NCBI RefSeq assembly: GCF_010686685.1
Contig: NZ_JAAGWD010000003.1
Coordinates: forward strand, 450,866-514,865
Reading direction: 5' to 3'
DNA from: Pontibacter burrus
GTDB taxonomy: Bacteria; Bacteroidota; Bacteroidia; Cytophagales; Hymenobacteraceae
DNA length: 64,000 bases
Under the pieces are notes generated by a model. It worked only from the letters and a program-made list of their open reading frames with translations. It was not told the DNA's origin and searched no databases. This document shows, piece after piece, positions 28,555 through 38,574 of this stretch (position 1 is the stretch's first letter; each line of letters begins with the position of its first letter). Both the position numbers and the translations under genes were made by a program.

Positions 28555-29970
28555 ATGAAGAAACTAGATAAGCTTATTTTAAGGTCGTTTATCGGCCCTT
28601 TCGTATTAACTTTTGCTGTAGTTGAGTTTATCCTGCTTACGCAGTATATGCTTAAGTACCTTGATGAACTGGTAGGGAAAGATTTGGGTGCTGCCATTTT
28701 TGGTGAGCTACTCTTTTACTTCAGCCTGAACATGGCTCCTGTCGCGCTGCCGCTTGCGGTACTGCTATCTGCCCTCATGACTTTCGGTACGCTGGGGGAG
28801 CACCATGAACTTACGGCCATTAAAACATCAGGCATTGCGCTTCCACGTATTTTACGTCCTGTTCTTATTTTTTCCGTAGTGCTAGCAATCAGTGCCTTCT
28901 TCTTTAACAACTATGTGGTGCCACGCGCTAACCTTAAAGCTTATAGTTTGCTATGGGACATCAGGCAGACCAAACCGACGATGAACTTTAAGGAAGGGGC
29001 ATTTTACAACGGTATTCCAGGGTATAGTATCAAGATAAACGAGAAGCTGGGCGATGACGGAAACGTGCGCGATGTGATGATCTATGACCACACACAGGGT
29101 GGTAACAATACACGGGTTATACTGGCCGATTCCGGGCGTATGTATACAGCCAGTAACGATAATTATCTGGTGCTGGAGCTTTTTAAGGGCAGTATTTATG
29201 TGAACCAGAATTCAGGTGCTTTTCAGGGTTCAAGCGAACAATTTGTAAGGCAACGTTTTGGTGAAAGTAAGCTCATGTTCAGTCTGGCTTCCTTTAACCT
29301 AAGCCGCACACGCGAAGAATATTTTGCAGACAACAAGATGATGAAAAACATCTCGGAGCTGGATTTTATTACAGACTCGTTGCATACGCAGGCCGGAAAC
29401 GAACATTCCAGGTTTATTGCGAACGTAGATCCATTCTATATGTACCTGAGTGTGGATACAACCAAAGCAAAATACAGTGGCCGCGCACGGATAAACGAGG
29501 AATTTGATAAACAGCTTCCGGAGCCTGTCGCTACAACCTACGTAATGGCTAAGAATAAGGCCCGTAATATTAAGAACTATACAACAGGCTACATTGAGCG
29601 GTTAAACAGCACCATACGCGAAGCTAACAACTTCGAGATTGAGATCTGGAAAAAGTACACCCAGTCTGCAAGCATCCTGATCATGTTCCTGATTGGGGCA
29701 CCGCTGGGCGCTATCATCAAAAAGGGTGGTCTCGGTGTTCCAGTTATTATCTCCATTATCTTTTTCATAATCATGTATGTGCTCTCGATTCTGGGGGAGA
29801 AGTGGGCACGAGAGAGCCTGGTGCCGGTGCCGGTAGGTATGTGGGCATCCAATGCCATCCTGCTGCCAATTGGTTTGTTTTTCCTTTACCAGGCACGTCA
29901 CGACTCCAGTCTGCTGGAATTTGATTTATGGCGTAAAATAATGGCCCGACTACGACGCAGTAAAATATAG
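28555..29970 (+). CDS. LptF/LptG-family permease (LPS export)
   Basis: 471-residue inner-membrane protein of the YjgP/YjgQ family. The transmembrane subunit works with LptB to extract lipopolysaccharide and pass it to the periplasmic bridge. N-terminal helices include FIGPFVLTFAVVEFILLTQYMLKYL and the ALPLAVLLSALMTFGTLGEHHELTAIKTSGIALPRIL coupling segment. A central periplasmic beta-jellyroll and C-terminal helices (SILIMFLIGAPLGAIIKKGGLGVPVIISIIFFIIMYVLSI) follow. I use ATG 28555 (MKKLDKLILRSFIGPF) instead of an upstream GTG at 28534. Which of LptF or LptG it is cannot be decided here. Confidence 0.9.
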   Translation: MKKLDKLILRSFIGPFVLTFAVVEFILLTQYMLKYLDELVGKDLGAAIFGELLFYFSLNMAPVALPLAVLLSALMTFGTLGEHHELTAIKTSGIALPRILRPVLIFSVVLAISAFFFNNYVVPRANLKAYSLLWDIRQTKPTMNFKEGAFYNGIPGYSIKINEKLGDDGNVRDVMIYDHTQGGNNTRVILADSGRMYTASNDNYLVLELFKGSIYVNQNSGAFQGSSEQFVRQRFGESKLMFSLASFNLSRTREEYFADNKMMKNISELDFITDSLHTQAGNEHSRFIANVDPFYMYLSVDTTKAKYSGRARINEEFDKQLPEPVATTYVMAKNKARNIKNYTTGYIERLNSTIREANNFEIEIWKKYTQSASILIMFLIGAPLGAIIKKGGLGVPVIISIIFFIIMYVLSILGEKWARESLVPVPVGMWASNAILLPIGLFFLYQARHDSSLLEFDLWRKIMARLRRSKI

Positions 29971-30080
29971 GCAGAAGTGAGTTGATGCTATTGACGATAA
30001 GGGGCATAAACTGACTTATACTATAGTTGTCAAGCATTCAATAAATCAACTATAAACGACTCAAACCCTAGAAAATAGTT

Positions 30081-30109
30081 TTTGATTATAATAAAATTCT
30101 ATATCTTTG
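30081..30109 (+). promoter_or_regulatory. rpsO promoter (TTTG / TATCTTTG)
   Basis: -33-like TTTG at 30081-30084 and -7 TATCTTTG at 30102-30109, 17 bases apart. Transcription would start about 45 bases before rpsO. Confidence 0.65.
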
Positions 30110-30161
30110 CGGCTTATACAGCAATCTCTATAGATAAAAACAGATTGATATTTTATACGAA

Positions 30162-30437
30162 ATGAAATTAACTACTGAAGCGAAACAAGAAATTTTCGAA
30201 AAACACGGCCTGGCAAAGTCTAAAACCGATACTGGTTCTGCGGAGTCACAGATCGCCCTGTTTACAACGCGTATCTCGGATCTGACTGAGCACCTGAAGA
30301 CACACCAAAAAGACTTCAGCACTCGTCTGGGCCTTCTGAAACTGGTAGGTAAAAGAAGAAGATTGCTTAACTACCTTCAGAAAAACGATATCGAAAGATA
30401 CAGAGCTATTATCAGCGAGCTGGGTATCCGTAAATAA
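30162..30437 (+). CDS. rpsO: 30S ribosomal protein S15
   Basis: 91 residues, [91 protein letters not shown], a full-length S15. It binds the central domain of 16S rRNA and in enterobacteria regulates its own mRNA. It precedes pnp in the classical rpsO-pnp order, separated by a terminator hairpin that may also be a processing site. Confidence 0.98.
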   Translation: MKLTTEAKQEIFEKHGLAKSKTDTGSAESQIALFTTRISDLTEHLKTHQKDFSTRLGLLKLVGKRRRLLNYLQKNDIERYRAIISELGIRK

Positions 30438-30454
30438 GCAAATAATATTGAGCG

Positions 30455-30492
30455 CTAGGGAATTCATACAAAGGGATTCCCTAGTCTTTTTT
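30455..30492 (+). terminator. rpsO terminator / rpsO-pnp processing hairpin
   Basis: Stem CTAGGGAAT(T) / (G)ATTCCCTAG, 10 bp with a terminal wobble, followed by TCTTTTTT. Confidence 0.75.
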
Positions 30493-30573
30493 ATAACACC
30501 CCGTTTTTTTGCCAGTACCCTGACAGTGGCCGCAAACGGCAGCCCTGTTTTTTGATGTAAAAAATAATTGAAG

Positions 30574-32712
30574 ATGTCTGTAAACGCGATTAACAAAACA
30601 ATCTTTCTTCCGGATGGCCGGGAGATCCAAATTGAAACTGGTAAATTAGCCAAACAAGCCGACGGCTCTGTTGTGGTAAAAATGGGAAACACGATGCTGC
30701 TTGCAGCTGTTGTTTCCAATAAAGAAGCCCGCGAAGGGGTAGATTTCCTGCCACTTTCTGTAGACTACCAGGAGAAGTTCGCTTCATCCGGTAAAATCCC
30801 TGGTGGTTTCCTTAAGAGAGAAGCCCGCCTTTCTGATTATGAAATTCTTGTTTCCCGCCTGGTAGACCGTGTACTACGTCCGCTGTTCCCGGAAGATTAT
30901 CATGCTGAAACACAAATGACGATACACCTGATCTCTGCTGATACGGAGATCATGCCGGATGCTCTGGCTGCTTTGGCTGCTTCTGCTGCACTGGCTGTAT
31001 CTGATATACCTTTCAATGGCCCTATTTCTGAGGTGCGTGTTGCCCGCATAGATGGCCATTTTGTAATTAATCCAAGCACTTCTGACCTGCAGCGTGCCGA
31101 TATCGATATGATGGTTGGTGCTTCTATGGACAGCGTGGTGATGGTTGAAGGCGAAATGAGTGAAGTTTCTGAAGCAGAAATGCTGGAAGCGATTAAATTT
31201 GCTCACGACGCTATTAAAATTCAGTGCCAAGCACAGCTGGAGCTTGCTGAAATGGTGGGTAAACTACAGAAGCGTGAATACTCGCATGAGACGCACGACG
31301 ATGAGCTTCGCCAGAAAGTATATAGCGCCACTTATGATAAAGCTTATGCTGTTGCTAAGCGTGGCAGCGCTAACAAATCTGAGCGTAAAGAAGGTTTTGC
31401 GGCTGTACTGAATGAATTTATCGCATCGCTTGGTGAAGAGCATGGTTACGACGAAGGTCTGATCAGAACTTACTACCATGATGTGGAGAAGGACGCTGTG
31501 CGTAATATGATTCTGGATGAGCGTGTGCGCCTTGATGGACGTCAATTGGACGAAATCCGTCCGATCTGGTCTGAAGTTAATTACCTGCCAGCAACACACG
31601 GTTCTGCTATCTTTACGCGTGGCGAAACGCAATCATTGACTACTGTAACCTTAGGTACTAAGCTGGATGAGCAGATGATCGACAGCGCCATGGTATCAGG
31701 TTCTAATAAATTCTTATTACACTATAACTTCCCGGCGTTCTCTACCGGTGAAGTGAAGCCTAACAGAGGCCCTGGCCGTCGTGAAATCGGTCATGGTAAC
31801 CTGGCGCTGAGAGCGCTGAAGAAAGTGCTTCCACCGGATGCAGAGAACCCATACACAATCCGTGTTGTTTCTGATATTCTGGAGTCTAACGGTTCATCAT
31901 CTATGGCTACTGTTTGTGCAGGCTCGCTTGCACTGATGGATGCCGGTGTACCGGTTAAAGGCGGCGTTTCTGGTATCGCCATGGGTCTGATCACAGATCT
32001 GAATACTGGTAAATTTGCTGTTCTTTCTGATATCCTGGGCGATGAAGATCACCTGGGTGATATGGACTTTAAAGTTGCAGGTACCAAAGATGGTATCACA
32101 GCTTGCCAGATGGACATTAAAGTGCAGGGTTTATCTTACGAGGTGCTGTCGCAGGCATTGGAGCAGGCTAAGGCCGGCCGTCTGCATATCCTGAACGAGA
32201 TGAGCAAAACGCTTACAAATGCAAACCCTGACTATAAGCCGCATACTCCACGCTCATTCAACATGGTGATCGATAAAGAATTTATTGGTGCTGTAATCGG
32301 ACCAGGTGGTAAAGTAATCCAGCAAATCCAGAAAGATACTGGTGCTACGATCATTATCGAAGAAAAGAATGAGAAGGGCCATGTAAATATCTTTGCCAGC
32401 AACCAGGATTCTATGAACAGCGCGGTTAGCAAGATTAAAGCTATAGTTGCTCAGCCTGAGATCGGTGAAGTTTACTTTGGTAAAGTTAAGTCTATTCAGC
32501 CTTACGGTGCCTTCGTAGAATTTATGCCGGGTAAAGATGGTCTGCTGCACATTTCTGAGATCAAACACGAGCGTGTTGAGACAATGGAAGGCGTGCTGGA
32601 AGTAGGCGAGGAAGTAAAAGTAAAGCTGATCGATGTAGACAAGAAGACAGGTAAATTCAAGCTGTCCCGCAAAGCTACACTTCCAAAACCGGAAGCTCCT
32701 AAGCAAAACTAG
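30574..32712 (+). CDS. pnp: polyribonucleotide nucleotidyltransferase (PNPase)
   Basis: 712-residue phosphorolytic 3'-5' exoribonuclease. Two RNase PH modules flank a helical linker. The first has [33 protein letters not shown], the second [32 protein letters not shown] and [20 protein letters not shown]. Catalytic-region acidic residues are seen in [35 protein letters not shown] domain ([22 protein letters not shown]) and an S1 domain ([33 protein letters not shown]) end the protein. ATG 30574 ([10 protein letters not shown]) is preferred over the in-frame TTG at 30568. Confidence 0.97.
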   Translation: MSVNAINKTIFLPDGREIQIETGKLAKQADGSVVVKMGNTMLLAAVVSNKEAREGVDFLPLSVDYQEKFASSGKIPGGFLKREARLSDYEILVSRLVDRVLRPLFPEDYHAETQMTIHLISADTEIMPDALAALAASAALAVSDIPFNGPISEVRVARIDGHFVINPSTSDLQRADIDMMVGASMDSVVMVEGEMSEVSEAEMLEAIKFAHDAIKIQCQAQLELAEMVGKLQKREYSHETHDDELRQKVYSATYDKAYAVAKRGSANKSERKEGFAAVLNEFIASLGEEHGYDEGLIRTYYHDVEKDAVRNMILDERVRLDGRQLDEIRPIWSEVNYLPATHGSAIFTRGETQSLTTVTLGTKLDEQMIDSAMVSGSNKFLLHYNFPAFSTGEVKPNRGPGRREIGHGNLALRALKKVLPPDAENPYTIRVVSDILESNGSSSMATVCAGSLALMDAGVPVKGGVSGIAMGLITDLNTGKFAVLSDILGDEDHLGDMDFKVAGTKDGITACQMDIKVQGLSYEVLSQALEQAKAGRLHILNEMSKTLTNANPDYKPHTPRSFNMVIDKEFIGAVIGPGGKVIQQIQKDTGATIIIEEKNEKGHVNIFASNQDSMNSAVSKIKAIVAQPEIGEVYFGKVKSIQPYGAFVEFMPGKDGLLHISEIKHERVETMEGVLEVGEEVKVKLIDVDKKTGKFKLSRKATLPKPEAPKQN

Positions 32713-32729
32713 TAATCATATTTTAAAGT

Positions 32730-32778
32730 CCTGGTGCCGTGCAGTTCTCTGTAACGGTACCAGGAGCTTTTATTTTTT
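32730..32778 (+). terminator. pnp terminator
   Basis: Stem CCTGGTGCCGT / ACGGTACCAGG (one G-U) followed by AGCTTTTATTTTTTT. Confidence 0.8.
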
Positions 32779-32798
32779 TGGGTAACGCGTACAGGTTC

Positions 32799-32829
32799 TT
32801 GATTTTATTCGTAATATGTAAGAACTTTG
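32799..32829 (+). promoter_or_regulatory. candidate promoter of the sigma factor gene
   Basis: TTG at 32799-32801 and GAACTTTG at 32822-32829, 20 bases apart. The -7 box deviates from TAnnTTTG at its first base. Confidence 0.4.
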
Positions 32830-32901
32830 CGCGATTTTCTGATGTTACCACACCGAGCCCGAATAGAAAATTTCACATTATTGCATTAATTATATACTCT
32901 G

Positions 32902-33765
32902 ATGAGACAACTCAAGATAAGCAAACAGATCACGAACCGCGAAAGCCAGTCGCTTGATAAATATTTACAGGAGATTGGTAAAGTTGATCTGCTTACACCG
33001 GATGAGGAGGTGTTGTTGGCGCAGAGAATCAAAGAAGGAGATCAGTTTGCACTTGAGAAGCTAACGAAAGCTAACCTGCGTTTCGTGGTGTCTGTTGCGA
33101 AGCAGTACCAGAACCAGGGCTTATCGCTGGGCGACCTTATTAATGAAGGTAACCTAGGTCTGATCAAAGCTGCAAAACGTTTCGACGAAACCAGAGGTTT
33201 TAAATTTATCTCTTACGCCGTTTGGTGGATCCGCCAGTCCATTCTGCAGGCTTTGGCTGAGCAGTCGCGTATTGTGCGTTTACCACTTAACCGTGTTGGT
33301 TCGTTGAATAAGATCTCGAAGTCTTTCTCGGAACTGGAGCAGAAGTTTGAACGTGAGCCATCGCCGGAAGAAATTGCTGAAGTACTGGAGCTAACAACTG
33401 CAGAAGTAGTTGATACGCTTAAAATCTCAGGTCGCCATGTGTCGGTAGATGCACCGTTTGTGCAGGGTGAAGAAAACCGCCTACTCGACGTATTGGAGAA
33501 CGAAGATGAAGAATCTCCGGATACAGGCCTGATGAATGATTCACTACGCAAGGAAGTTCAACGTGCACTTTCTACACTTACCAAGCGCGAAGCCGATGTA
33601 ATTACACTTTACTTTGGTTTGAACGGAGAGCATTCTCTGACGCTGGAAGAAATAGGAGAGAAGTTCAACCTGACACGTGAGCGTGTGCGCCAGATCAAAG
33701 AAAAAGCTATCCGAAGATTGCGCCATACATCCAGAAGCAAAGCGCTTAAACCATATTTAGGTTAA
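32902..33765 (+). CDS. rpoD: RNA polymerase primary sigma factor (SigA/RpoD, short Bacteroidota type)
   Basis: 287 residues. It has region 1.2 ([31 protein letters not shown]), region 2 ([75 protein letters not shown]), region 3 and region 4 with a helix-turn-helix ([34 protein letters not shown]). It lacks region 1.1 and the long non-conserved insert of proteobacterial RpoD, as is usual for the Bacteroidota housekeeping sigma that reads TAnnTTTG promoters, several of which are visible in this window. Confidence 0.96.
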   Translation: MRQLKISKQITNRESQSLDKYLQEIGKVDLLTPDEEVLLAQRIKEGDQFALEKLTKANLRFVVSVAKQYQNQGLSLGDLINEGNLGLIKAAKRFDETRGFKFISYAVWWIRQSILQALAEQSRIVRLPLNRVGSLNKISKSFSELEQKFEREPSPEEIAEVLELTTAEVVDTLKISGRHVSVDAPFVQGEENRLLDVLENEDEESPDTGLMNDSLRKEVQRALSTLTKREADVITLYFGLNGEHSLTLEEIGEKFNLTRERVRQIKEKAIRRLRHTSRSKALKPYLG

Positions 33766-33784
33766 GCTGATAACATTGGATATA

Positions 33785-33816
33785 CAGAAGCCCCGGCCGC
33801 AAATCCGGGGCTTCTG
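33785..33816 (+). terminator. terminator after rpoD
   Basis: Perfect 12-bp GC-rich stem CAGAAGCCCCGG / CCGGGGCTTCTG with an 8-base loop. The T tract is weak. Confidence 0.7.
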
Positions 33817-33905
33817 TCGTTATATGGCCTATTTATGCCGTTGGATGCGGGCAAAGGAGTAGAAATTTTGTATACTTGCATCCAAAATATATTGCATCAG
33901 ATTTC

Positions 33906-34844
33906 ATGGAAATAGAAAGAGTAAAATGCCTCATTATAGGTTCAGGTCCTGCCGGCTATACGGCAGCTATTTATGCATCTAGAGCAGGGCTTCAACCGGT
34001 TTTATACCAGGGCCTACAGCCAGGTGGCCAGCTAACCATTACAAACGACGTAGAGAATTATCCAGGCTACCCGGATGGGATCAATGGCCCACAGATGATG
34101 GAAGACTTTAAGCGCCAGGCTGAGCGCTTTGGCACTGACGTTCGCTATGGTATTGCTACAGCTGTAGATTTTTCAGGTCAGCCGCACCGCGTTACGATAG
34201 ACGATCAGAAAGTTATTGAAGCTGATACTGTAATCATTTCAACAGGTGCATCAGCTAAATGGCTGGGACTGGAGTCAGAAGCGCGTTTGAACGGACAAGG
34301 TGTTTCGGCATGTGCTGTTTGCGATGGCTTCTTTTACAGAGGACAGGATGTGGCTATAGTTGGTGCCGGCGATACAGCAGCTGAAGAGGCAACATATCTT
34401 GCTAACCTTTGCCGTAAAGTGTATATGATCGTGCGTCGTGATCAGATGCGTGCTTCTACTATTATGCAGGAACGCGTAAAGCGCACCCCAAATATTGAGG
34501 TTCTTTGGAATTCGGTGACTGAAGAAGTTTTAGGAGATCAGGTTGTAGAAGGCGTAAGAGTGCGTAACGTACTTACCAACGAGACCAAAGATCTTGATGT
34601 TAGCGGCTTCTTTGTTGCCATTGGCCATCAGCCTAACTCTGATATCTTCAAAGATTACCTCAACTTGGATGAGAACGGCTATATCCGTACCATACCAGGA
34701 ACATCTAAAACAAACATTGATGGTGTATTTGCCTGTGGAGATGTGCAGGACTTTACTTACCGCCAGGCGGTAACAGCAGCTGGTACGGGTTGCATGGCTG
34801 CACTTGACGCCGAGCGTTACCTGGCGGCCAATAATTTGCATTAA
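33906..34844 (+). CDS. trxB: thioredoxin-disulfide reductase
   Basis: 312-residue FAD/NADPH enzyme that reduces thioredoxin. The N-terminal FAD-binding motif is CLIIGSGPAGYTAAIYASRAG, the redox pair is in SACAVCDGFF (Cys136, Cys139), the NADPH-binding motif is VAIVGAGDTAAEEATYLA and the C-terminal FAD motif is GVFACGDVQDFTYRQAVTAAGTG. The ATG at 33906 gives the standard start MEIERVKCLIIG. An upstream in-frame alternative start (33876) overlaps a likely promoter (TATACTTG near 33870). It is monocistronic. Confidence 0.95.
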   Translation: MEIERVKCLIIGSGPAGYTAAIYASRAGLQPVLYQGLQPGGQLTITNDVENYPGYPDGINGPQMMEDFKRQAERFGTDVRYGIATAVDFSGQPHRVTIDDQKVIEADTVIISTGASAKWLGLESEARLNGQGVSACAVCDGFFYRGQDVAIVGAGDTAAEEATYLANLCRKVYMIVRRDQMRASTIMQERVKRTPNIEVLWNSVTEEVLGDQVVEGVRVRNVLTNETKDLDVSGFFVAIGHQPNSDIFKDYLNLDENGYIRTIPGTSKTNIDGVFACGDVQDFTYRQAVTAAGTGCMAALDAERYLAANNLH

Positions 34845-34981
34845 TAAAAGTAAAGACTATTCCCGCACCTGCAATTGATTTTACATCGGGTTGTTTGGAT
34901 AGTTACAATAAAATTGGCATCATGTAGTTTAGGAAGCATATTGTTCTGTACTAAACTGCCCTATGCCTAATTTTTAAGCCA

Positions 34982-36028
34982 ATGCCAAAGTTTAAAAGCT
35001 CCTTATCAGTTGTACTTTTTTTGCTGTGTTTAACATATCTGACGCCAGATGTATTTGCACAAAAGAAAGCCAAAGACCTGTTTAAGGTAAAATCGCCAAA
35101 GATACAGTTCGTTCGTCCGGACACGACCATACTGATTGAGTATGATGAGTTTAATGATGAATCAGATGCTGGGAAATCTATAAATTTCAGCCCTAAAAAA
35201 GAACTGTCTATAGTTAGTGAAGATACTACAGAGTTAGACTTGGGGCAGCAACACATCGTTGAAGTTTCGGACGAAGTATTGATAGACTCTTCCTGGATCA
35301 GGATTGCTGGTTACTATGCCATATGGGATACGCGGAACATCAATCCATATAAAATGGATGGCCGTCAACTGAAAGATACCGTTGATGTTGTACTCTATGA
35401 TCCCCGCTCTAACCGTAACTACTTTATGCCATTGGAAAAGACGCCCGTTACTAGTCGCTTCGGGCATCGGGGCTATCGCTGGCATTTTGGTACTGACATT
35501 GACCTTGATACAGGTGATAGTATTTACGCTGCTTTTGACGGAGTTGTGCGCATTAACAAGTGGGACGGTAGTGGGTATGGAAACTATATCGTGCTTCGCC
35601 ACTACAACGGCTTAGAAACTTTGTATGGGCACATGAGTAAGACTATTGCGCAGCCAGGCCAGTTTGTAAAAGCAGGTGAGGTAATCGGGTTGGGTGGTAG
35701 TACAGGCCGTAGTTCCGGACCACATCTTCACTATGAAGTACGCTACCAGGGCAATCCGCTGGACCCTGAGAACATCTATGACTTCCCGGATTACCTGCTG
35801 AAGGGGCAGAACTTCCAGATCACTTCGGCACTGTTTAACTATTATAATAAAGCGAAAAGCGGTAGTTCTTCCAGTGGTCGCAGAACGTATTACCATACCA
35901 TACGCAGGGGCGATACTTTATCAGGTATTGCTAAAAAGTATGGCGTATCCGTATCGCAGATTACGAAGCTTAACGGTATGAGCACGCGTTCTACGTTGCA
36001 GGTGGGTAAACGAATACGAGTAAAATAA
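34982..36028 (+). CDS. M23 peptidoglycan endopeptidase with LysM domain
   Basis: 348 residues with a signal peptide (LSVVLFLLCLTYLTPDVFAQ). The M23 (LytM) domain at about 155-270 has the zinc ligands His168 and Asp172 (RWHFGTDID), catalytic His217 (YGHMS) and His248/His250 (GPHLHYEV). A C-terminal LysM (YHTIRRGDTLSGIAKKYGVSVSQITKLNGMSTRSTLQVGKRIRVK) targets peptidoglycan. Unlike EnvC/NlpD the ligand set looks intact, so it should be an active DD-endopeptidase acting in wall growth or separation. bshB1 begins 14 bases after its stop and is probably co-transcribed. Confidence 0.92.
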   Translation: MPKFKSSLSVVLFLLCLTYLTPDVFAQKKAKDLFKVKSPKIQFVRPDTTILIEYDEFNDESDAGKSINFSPKKELSIVSEDTTELDLGQQHIVEVSDEVLIDSSWIRIAGYYAIWDTRNINPYKMDGRQLKDTVDVVLYDPRSNRNYFMPLEKTPVTSRFGHRGYRWHFGTDIDLDTGDSIYAAFDGVVRINKWDGSGYGNYIVLRHYNGLETLYGHMSKTIAQPGQFVKAGEVIGLGGSTGRSSGPHLHYEVRYQGNPLDPENIYDFPDYLLKGQNFQITSALFNYYNKAKSGSSSSGRRTYYHTIRRGDTLSGIAKKYGVSVSQITKLNGMSTRSTLQVGKRIRVK

Positions 36029-36042
36029 CCTGATATCCGACT

Positions 36043-36762
36043 ATGAAATTAGATATACTTGCTTTTGCTGCACACCCCGACGATGCTGAGCTTGGCTGCG
36101 CAGGTACCATTATAGCCCATGTTGCATCCGGAAAAGAGGTTGGTATAGTTGATCTGACAAGAGGAGAGCTCGGCACACGTGGTACGCCTGAAATTCGTGC
36201 AGCAGAAGCTGAGGCCGCTTCAAAAATATTAGGACTGAGTGTGCGCGAAAATCTTGATTTTGCGGATGGATTTTTTCTTAACGATAAAGAACATCAGCTA
36301 AAAATTGTAGAGAAGATCCGGCAGTACAAACCTGAAATCGTGTTGATGAATGCGATTTATGATCGGCATCCGGATCATGGACGTGGTTCACAGGTAGTGT
36401 CCGATGCATGTTTTCTGGCAGGGTTGAAGATGATTGAAACGTTTGGGCCGGATGGTGAGAAACAGGAAGCATGGAGACCAACGGCTGTTTACCACTTTAT
36501 TCAGGACCGTTACATAAAACCAGATGTAGTGGTGGACATTACCCCTTACTGGGAGCAGAAAGTTGAAAGCATAAAAGCATTTAAGTCTCAGTTTTTTAAC
36601 CCAGAAGATACTTCAGCTCATACCTATATTTCTTCTCCGGAGTTTATGGAGTTTATCGAAGCCCGAGCAAAAGAGTACGGACACGCCATTGGTGCTACCT
36701 ATGGCGAGGGTTTTACCGTTGAAAGATTGATCGGAGTTAAGAGCTTATTTGATCTGCTATAG
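36043..36762 (+). CDS. bshB1: bacillithiol biosynthesis deacetylase BshB1
   Basis: 239-residue zinc deacetylase of the PIG-L/LmbE family. The N-terminal motif AAHPDDAELGCAGT supplies His11, Asp13 and Asp14. The second metal/catalytic segment is YDRHPDHGRGSQVVSDACFLAG. The family deacetylates GlcNAc-malate to GlcN-malate in bacillithiol synthesis, the low-molecular-weight thiol used by many Bacteroidota instead of glutathione. Extended similarity (VDLTRGELGTRGTPEIRAAEA, SPEFMEFIEARAKEYGHAIGATYGEGF) is typical of BshB1. The other bsh genes are not in this window. Confidence 0.92.
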   Translation: MKLDILAFAAHPDDAELGCAGTIIAHVASGKEVGIVDLTRGELGTRGTPEIRAAEAEAASKILGLSVRENLDFADGFFLNDKEHQLKIVEKIRQYKPEIVLMNAIYDRHPDHGRGSQVVSDACFLAGLKMIETFGPDGEKQEAWRPTAVYHFIQDRYIKPDVVVDITPYWEQKVESIKAFKSQFFNPEDTSAHTYISSPEFMEFIEARAKEYGHAIGATYGEGFTVERLIGVKSLFDLL

Positions 36763-36796
36763 TTATAGTTGGCTGCAACTATAGCTTTTAACTATA
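36757..36796. repeat. dense cluster of AACTATA/TATAGTT half sites
   Basis: From the bshB1 stop codon to the following terminator there are at least five partly overlapping copies of the window-wide CTATAG/AACTATA motif in about 40 bases. Confidence 0.75.
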
Positions 36797-36847
36797 AACT
36801 ATAAACAGGAAGGGCGCTAAACTATAGCGCCCTTCCTGTTTATAGTT
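36797..36847. terminator. perfect 22-bp bidirectional terminator with motif termini
   Basis: An exactly self-complementary stem of 22 bp with a 7-base loop (AAACTAT). The outer end is AACTATAAACAGG / CCTGTTTATAGTT and the inner end GGGCGCT / AGCGCCC. It lies between the converging bshB1 and accC genes. The base of the stem and the loop both contain the AACTATA motif. Confidence 0.85.
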
Positions 36848-36866
36848 GGTAAGATTATTTTATAGT

Positions 36867-38363
36867 TTAGGTTCTGTTTTTACGCCAGTTCGAAACATTA
36901 GAAGTCGCTTGTGCAGATTCGCTTGCAACAGCAGGCTTTTGTTTTTGCATAAGCAAAGCGGCAAGCGCTACAGCTATAGTTTCTTCGCCTTCTGTGGCTT
37001 GTGGTTGTAGTACTTCCGGTGTAAAATAGCGCTCAATAAATTTCGTGTCGAAGTTACCACTCACAAAAGCCTCATGCTGTAGTACGTATTTACCAAAAGG
37101 CAGGGTAGTAGCAATACCTGTTATCTGGTATTCATCTATAGCGCGCAGCATTTTCCCTATCGCCTCTTCACGGTCTTTACCAAATGTAACCAGCTTGGCA
37201 ATCATCGGGTCGTAATAGATCGGAATATCCATGCCCTGCTCAAATCCATCGTCTACACGTACGCCAAGACCCTGAGGGCGCTTATAGGTTTCCAGCTTTC
37301 CAATGTCCGGAAGGAAATTATTGGCTGGATCTTCAGCGTATACACGAAGCTCGAGTGCATGCCCATTTATCTGCAGGTCTTCTTGTCTGAAGCTTAAGGC
37401 TTTTCCTTCAGCGATCAGGATTTGTTCACGAACCAGGTCGAGGCCGGTTATCTGCTCTGTTACCGGGTGCTCTACCTGCAGGCGCGTATTCATTTCCAGG
37501 AAGTAAAAGTTCAGATTCTCATCTACCAGGAACTCTACTGTACCGGCACCTACATAGTCGCAGGCTTTGGCAACATTAACCGCACAACGGCCCATTTCTT
37601 CGCGCAGGCCAGGTGTAAGTACAGCCGAAGGAGCCTCTTCGATTACTTTCTGGTGGCGGCGCTGAATAGAACATTCACGCTCAAACAGGTGCACTATGTT
37701 ACCGTGTGTATCGCCCAGTACCTGAATCTCGATGTGACGAGGAGAGCCGATGTATTTCTCTATAAAAACAGAGCCGTCACCGAAGGCTGAAGTTGCTTCG
37801 CTTACAGCTAACTGCATCTGCTCTTCAAACACTTCTACGCTTTCTACAACACGCATTCCTTTTCCTCCACCGCCAGCGCTGGCTTTTATAAGGATTGGGA
37901 AACCGATATTCTGGGCAATTATCTTAGCTTCCTCAACATCTGTAATCGCATACTCAGTGCCAGGCACCATCGGTATATTATAGTTGGCTACAGCAGCTTT
38001 CGCTGCCAGTTTGCTACCCATTAGCTCAATTGCTTCCGGCGACGGGCCTATGAAAATAATTCCGGCATTTTCTACTGCCTTGGCAAATCCCGCATTTTCA
38101 GAAAGGAAACCATAGCCGGGGTGTATCGCATCCACCTGCAGTTTTTTACAGACATCTATAATGACATCGCCACGCAGGTAAGATTCACTTGATTTCGGGC
38201 CGCCTACACAAACTGCTTCATCCGCAAACCTTACGTGTAGTGCGTTGCGATCTGCTTCGCTGTAAACAGCTACAGTTTTAATGCCCATTTCTTTGGCTGT
38301 ACGCATAACCCGTAGTGCAATTTCGCCACGGTTGGCAACCAGTATCTTATTTATTTTTCTCAT
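36867..38363 (-). CDS. accC: acetyl-CoA carboxylase, biotin carboxylase subunit
   Basis: 498-residue ATP-grasp enzyme that carboxylates biotin on the carrier protein at the start of fatty acid synthesis. It opens INKILVANRGEIALRVMRTAKEMGIKTVAVYSEAD. The ATP-binding loop is KASAGGGGKGMRVV, the active-site segment is FLEMNTRLQVEHPVTEQITGLDLVREQI and the C-terminal domain has NGHALELRVYAEDPANNFLPDIG. About 45 extra C-terminal residues (ATEGEETIAVALAALLMQKQKPAV...NWRKNRT) exceed E. coli AccC, as in carboxylases of Bacteroidota. A paralogous acyl-CoA carboxylase role is possible since accB is not adjacent. Confidence 0.9.
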   Translation of the reverse strand: MRKINKILVANRGEIALRVMRTAKEMGIKTVAVYSEADRNALHVRFADEAVCVGGPKSSESYLRGDVIIDVCKKLQVDAIHPGYGFLSENAGFAKAVENAGIIFIGPSPEAIELMGSKLAAKAAVANYNIPMVPGTEYAITDVEEAKIIAQNIGFPILIKASAGGGGKGMRVVESVEVFEEQMQLAVSEATSAFGDGSVFIEKYIGSPRHIEIQVLGDTHGNIVHLFERECSIQRRHQKVIEEAPSAVLTPGLREEMGRCAVNVAKACDYVGAGTVEFLVDENLNFYFLEMNTRLQVEHPVTEQITGLDLVREQILIAEGKALSFRQEDLQINGHALELRVYAEDPANNFLPDIGKLETYKRPQGLGVRVDDGFEQGMDIPIYYDPMIAKLVTFGKDREEAIGKMLRAIDEYQITGIATTLPFGKYVLQHEAFVSGNFDTKFIERYFTPEVLQPQATEGEETIAVALAALLMQKQKPAVASESAQATSNVSNWRKNRT

Positions 38364-38408
38364 GCCGGAGCTAATCTGATTCAGAATTCAAAGAAACAGC
38401 TTTGCGGC

Positions 38409-38416
38409 CAAACATA
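38409..38416 (-). promoter_or_regulatory. accC -7 element (TATGTTTG on the reverse strand)
   Basis: Exact TAnnTTTG consensus, about 46 bases upstream of the accC start codon. Confidence 0.55.
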
Positions 38417-38459
38417 AAAGCTGTATATATAAAAAAGACATTAGTAGCAGGCGTTTACA

Positions 38460-38490
38460 TTGTAAATGATTGCATAAAAAGTTAAATTTG
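38460..38490 (+). promoter_or_regulatory. promoter of the alpha-oxoamine synthase-like gene
   Basis: TTG at 38460-38462 and TAAATTTG at 38483-38490, 20 bases apart. It is the best-spaced match seen in the window. It implies a leader of about 80 bases. Confidence 0.65.
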
Positions 38491-38574
38491 CGCAGCTTTT
38501 ATGCATAGATTACTATAAGTGCATCTAAGGCAGATTTAGATAGAAAATATCCCGATAACTTAATTCTTACTAAA

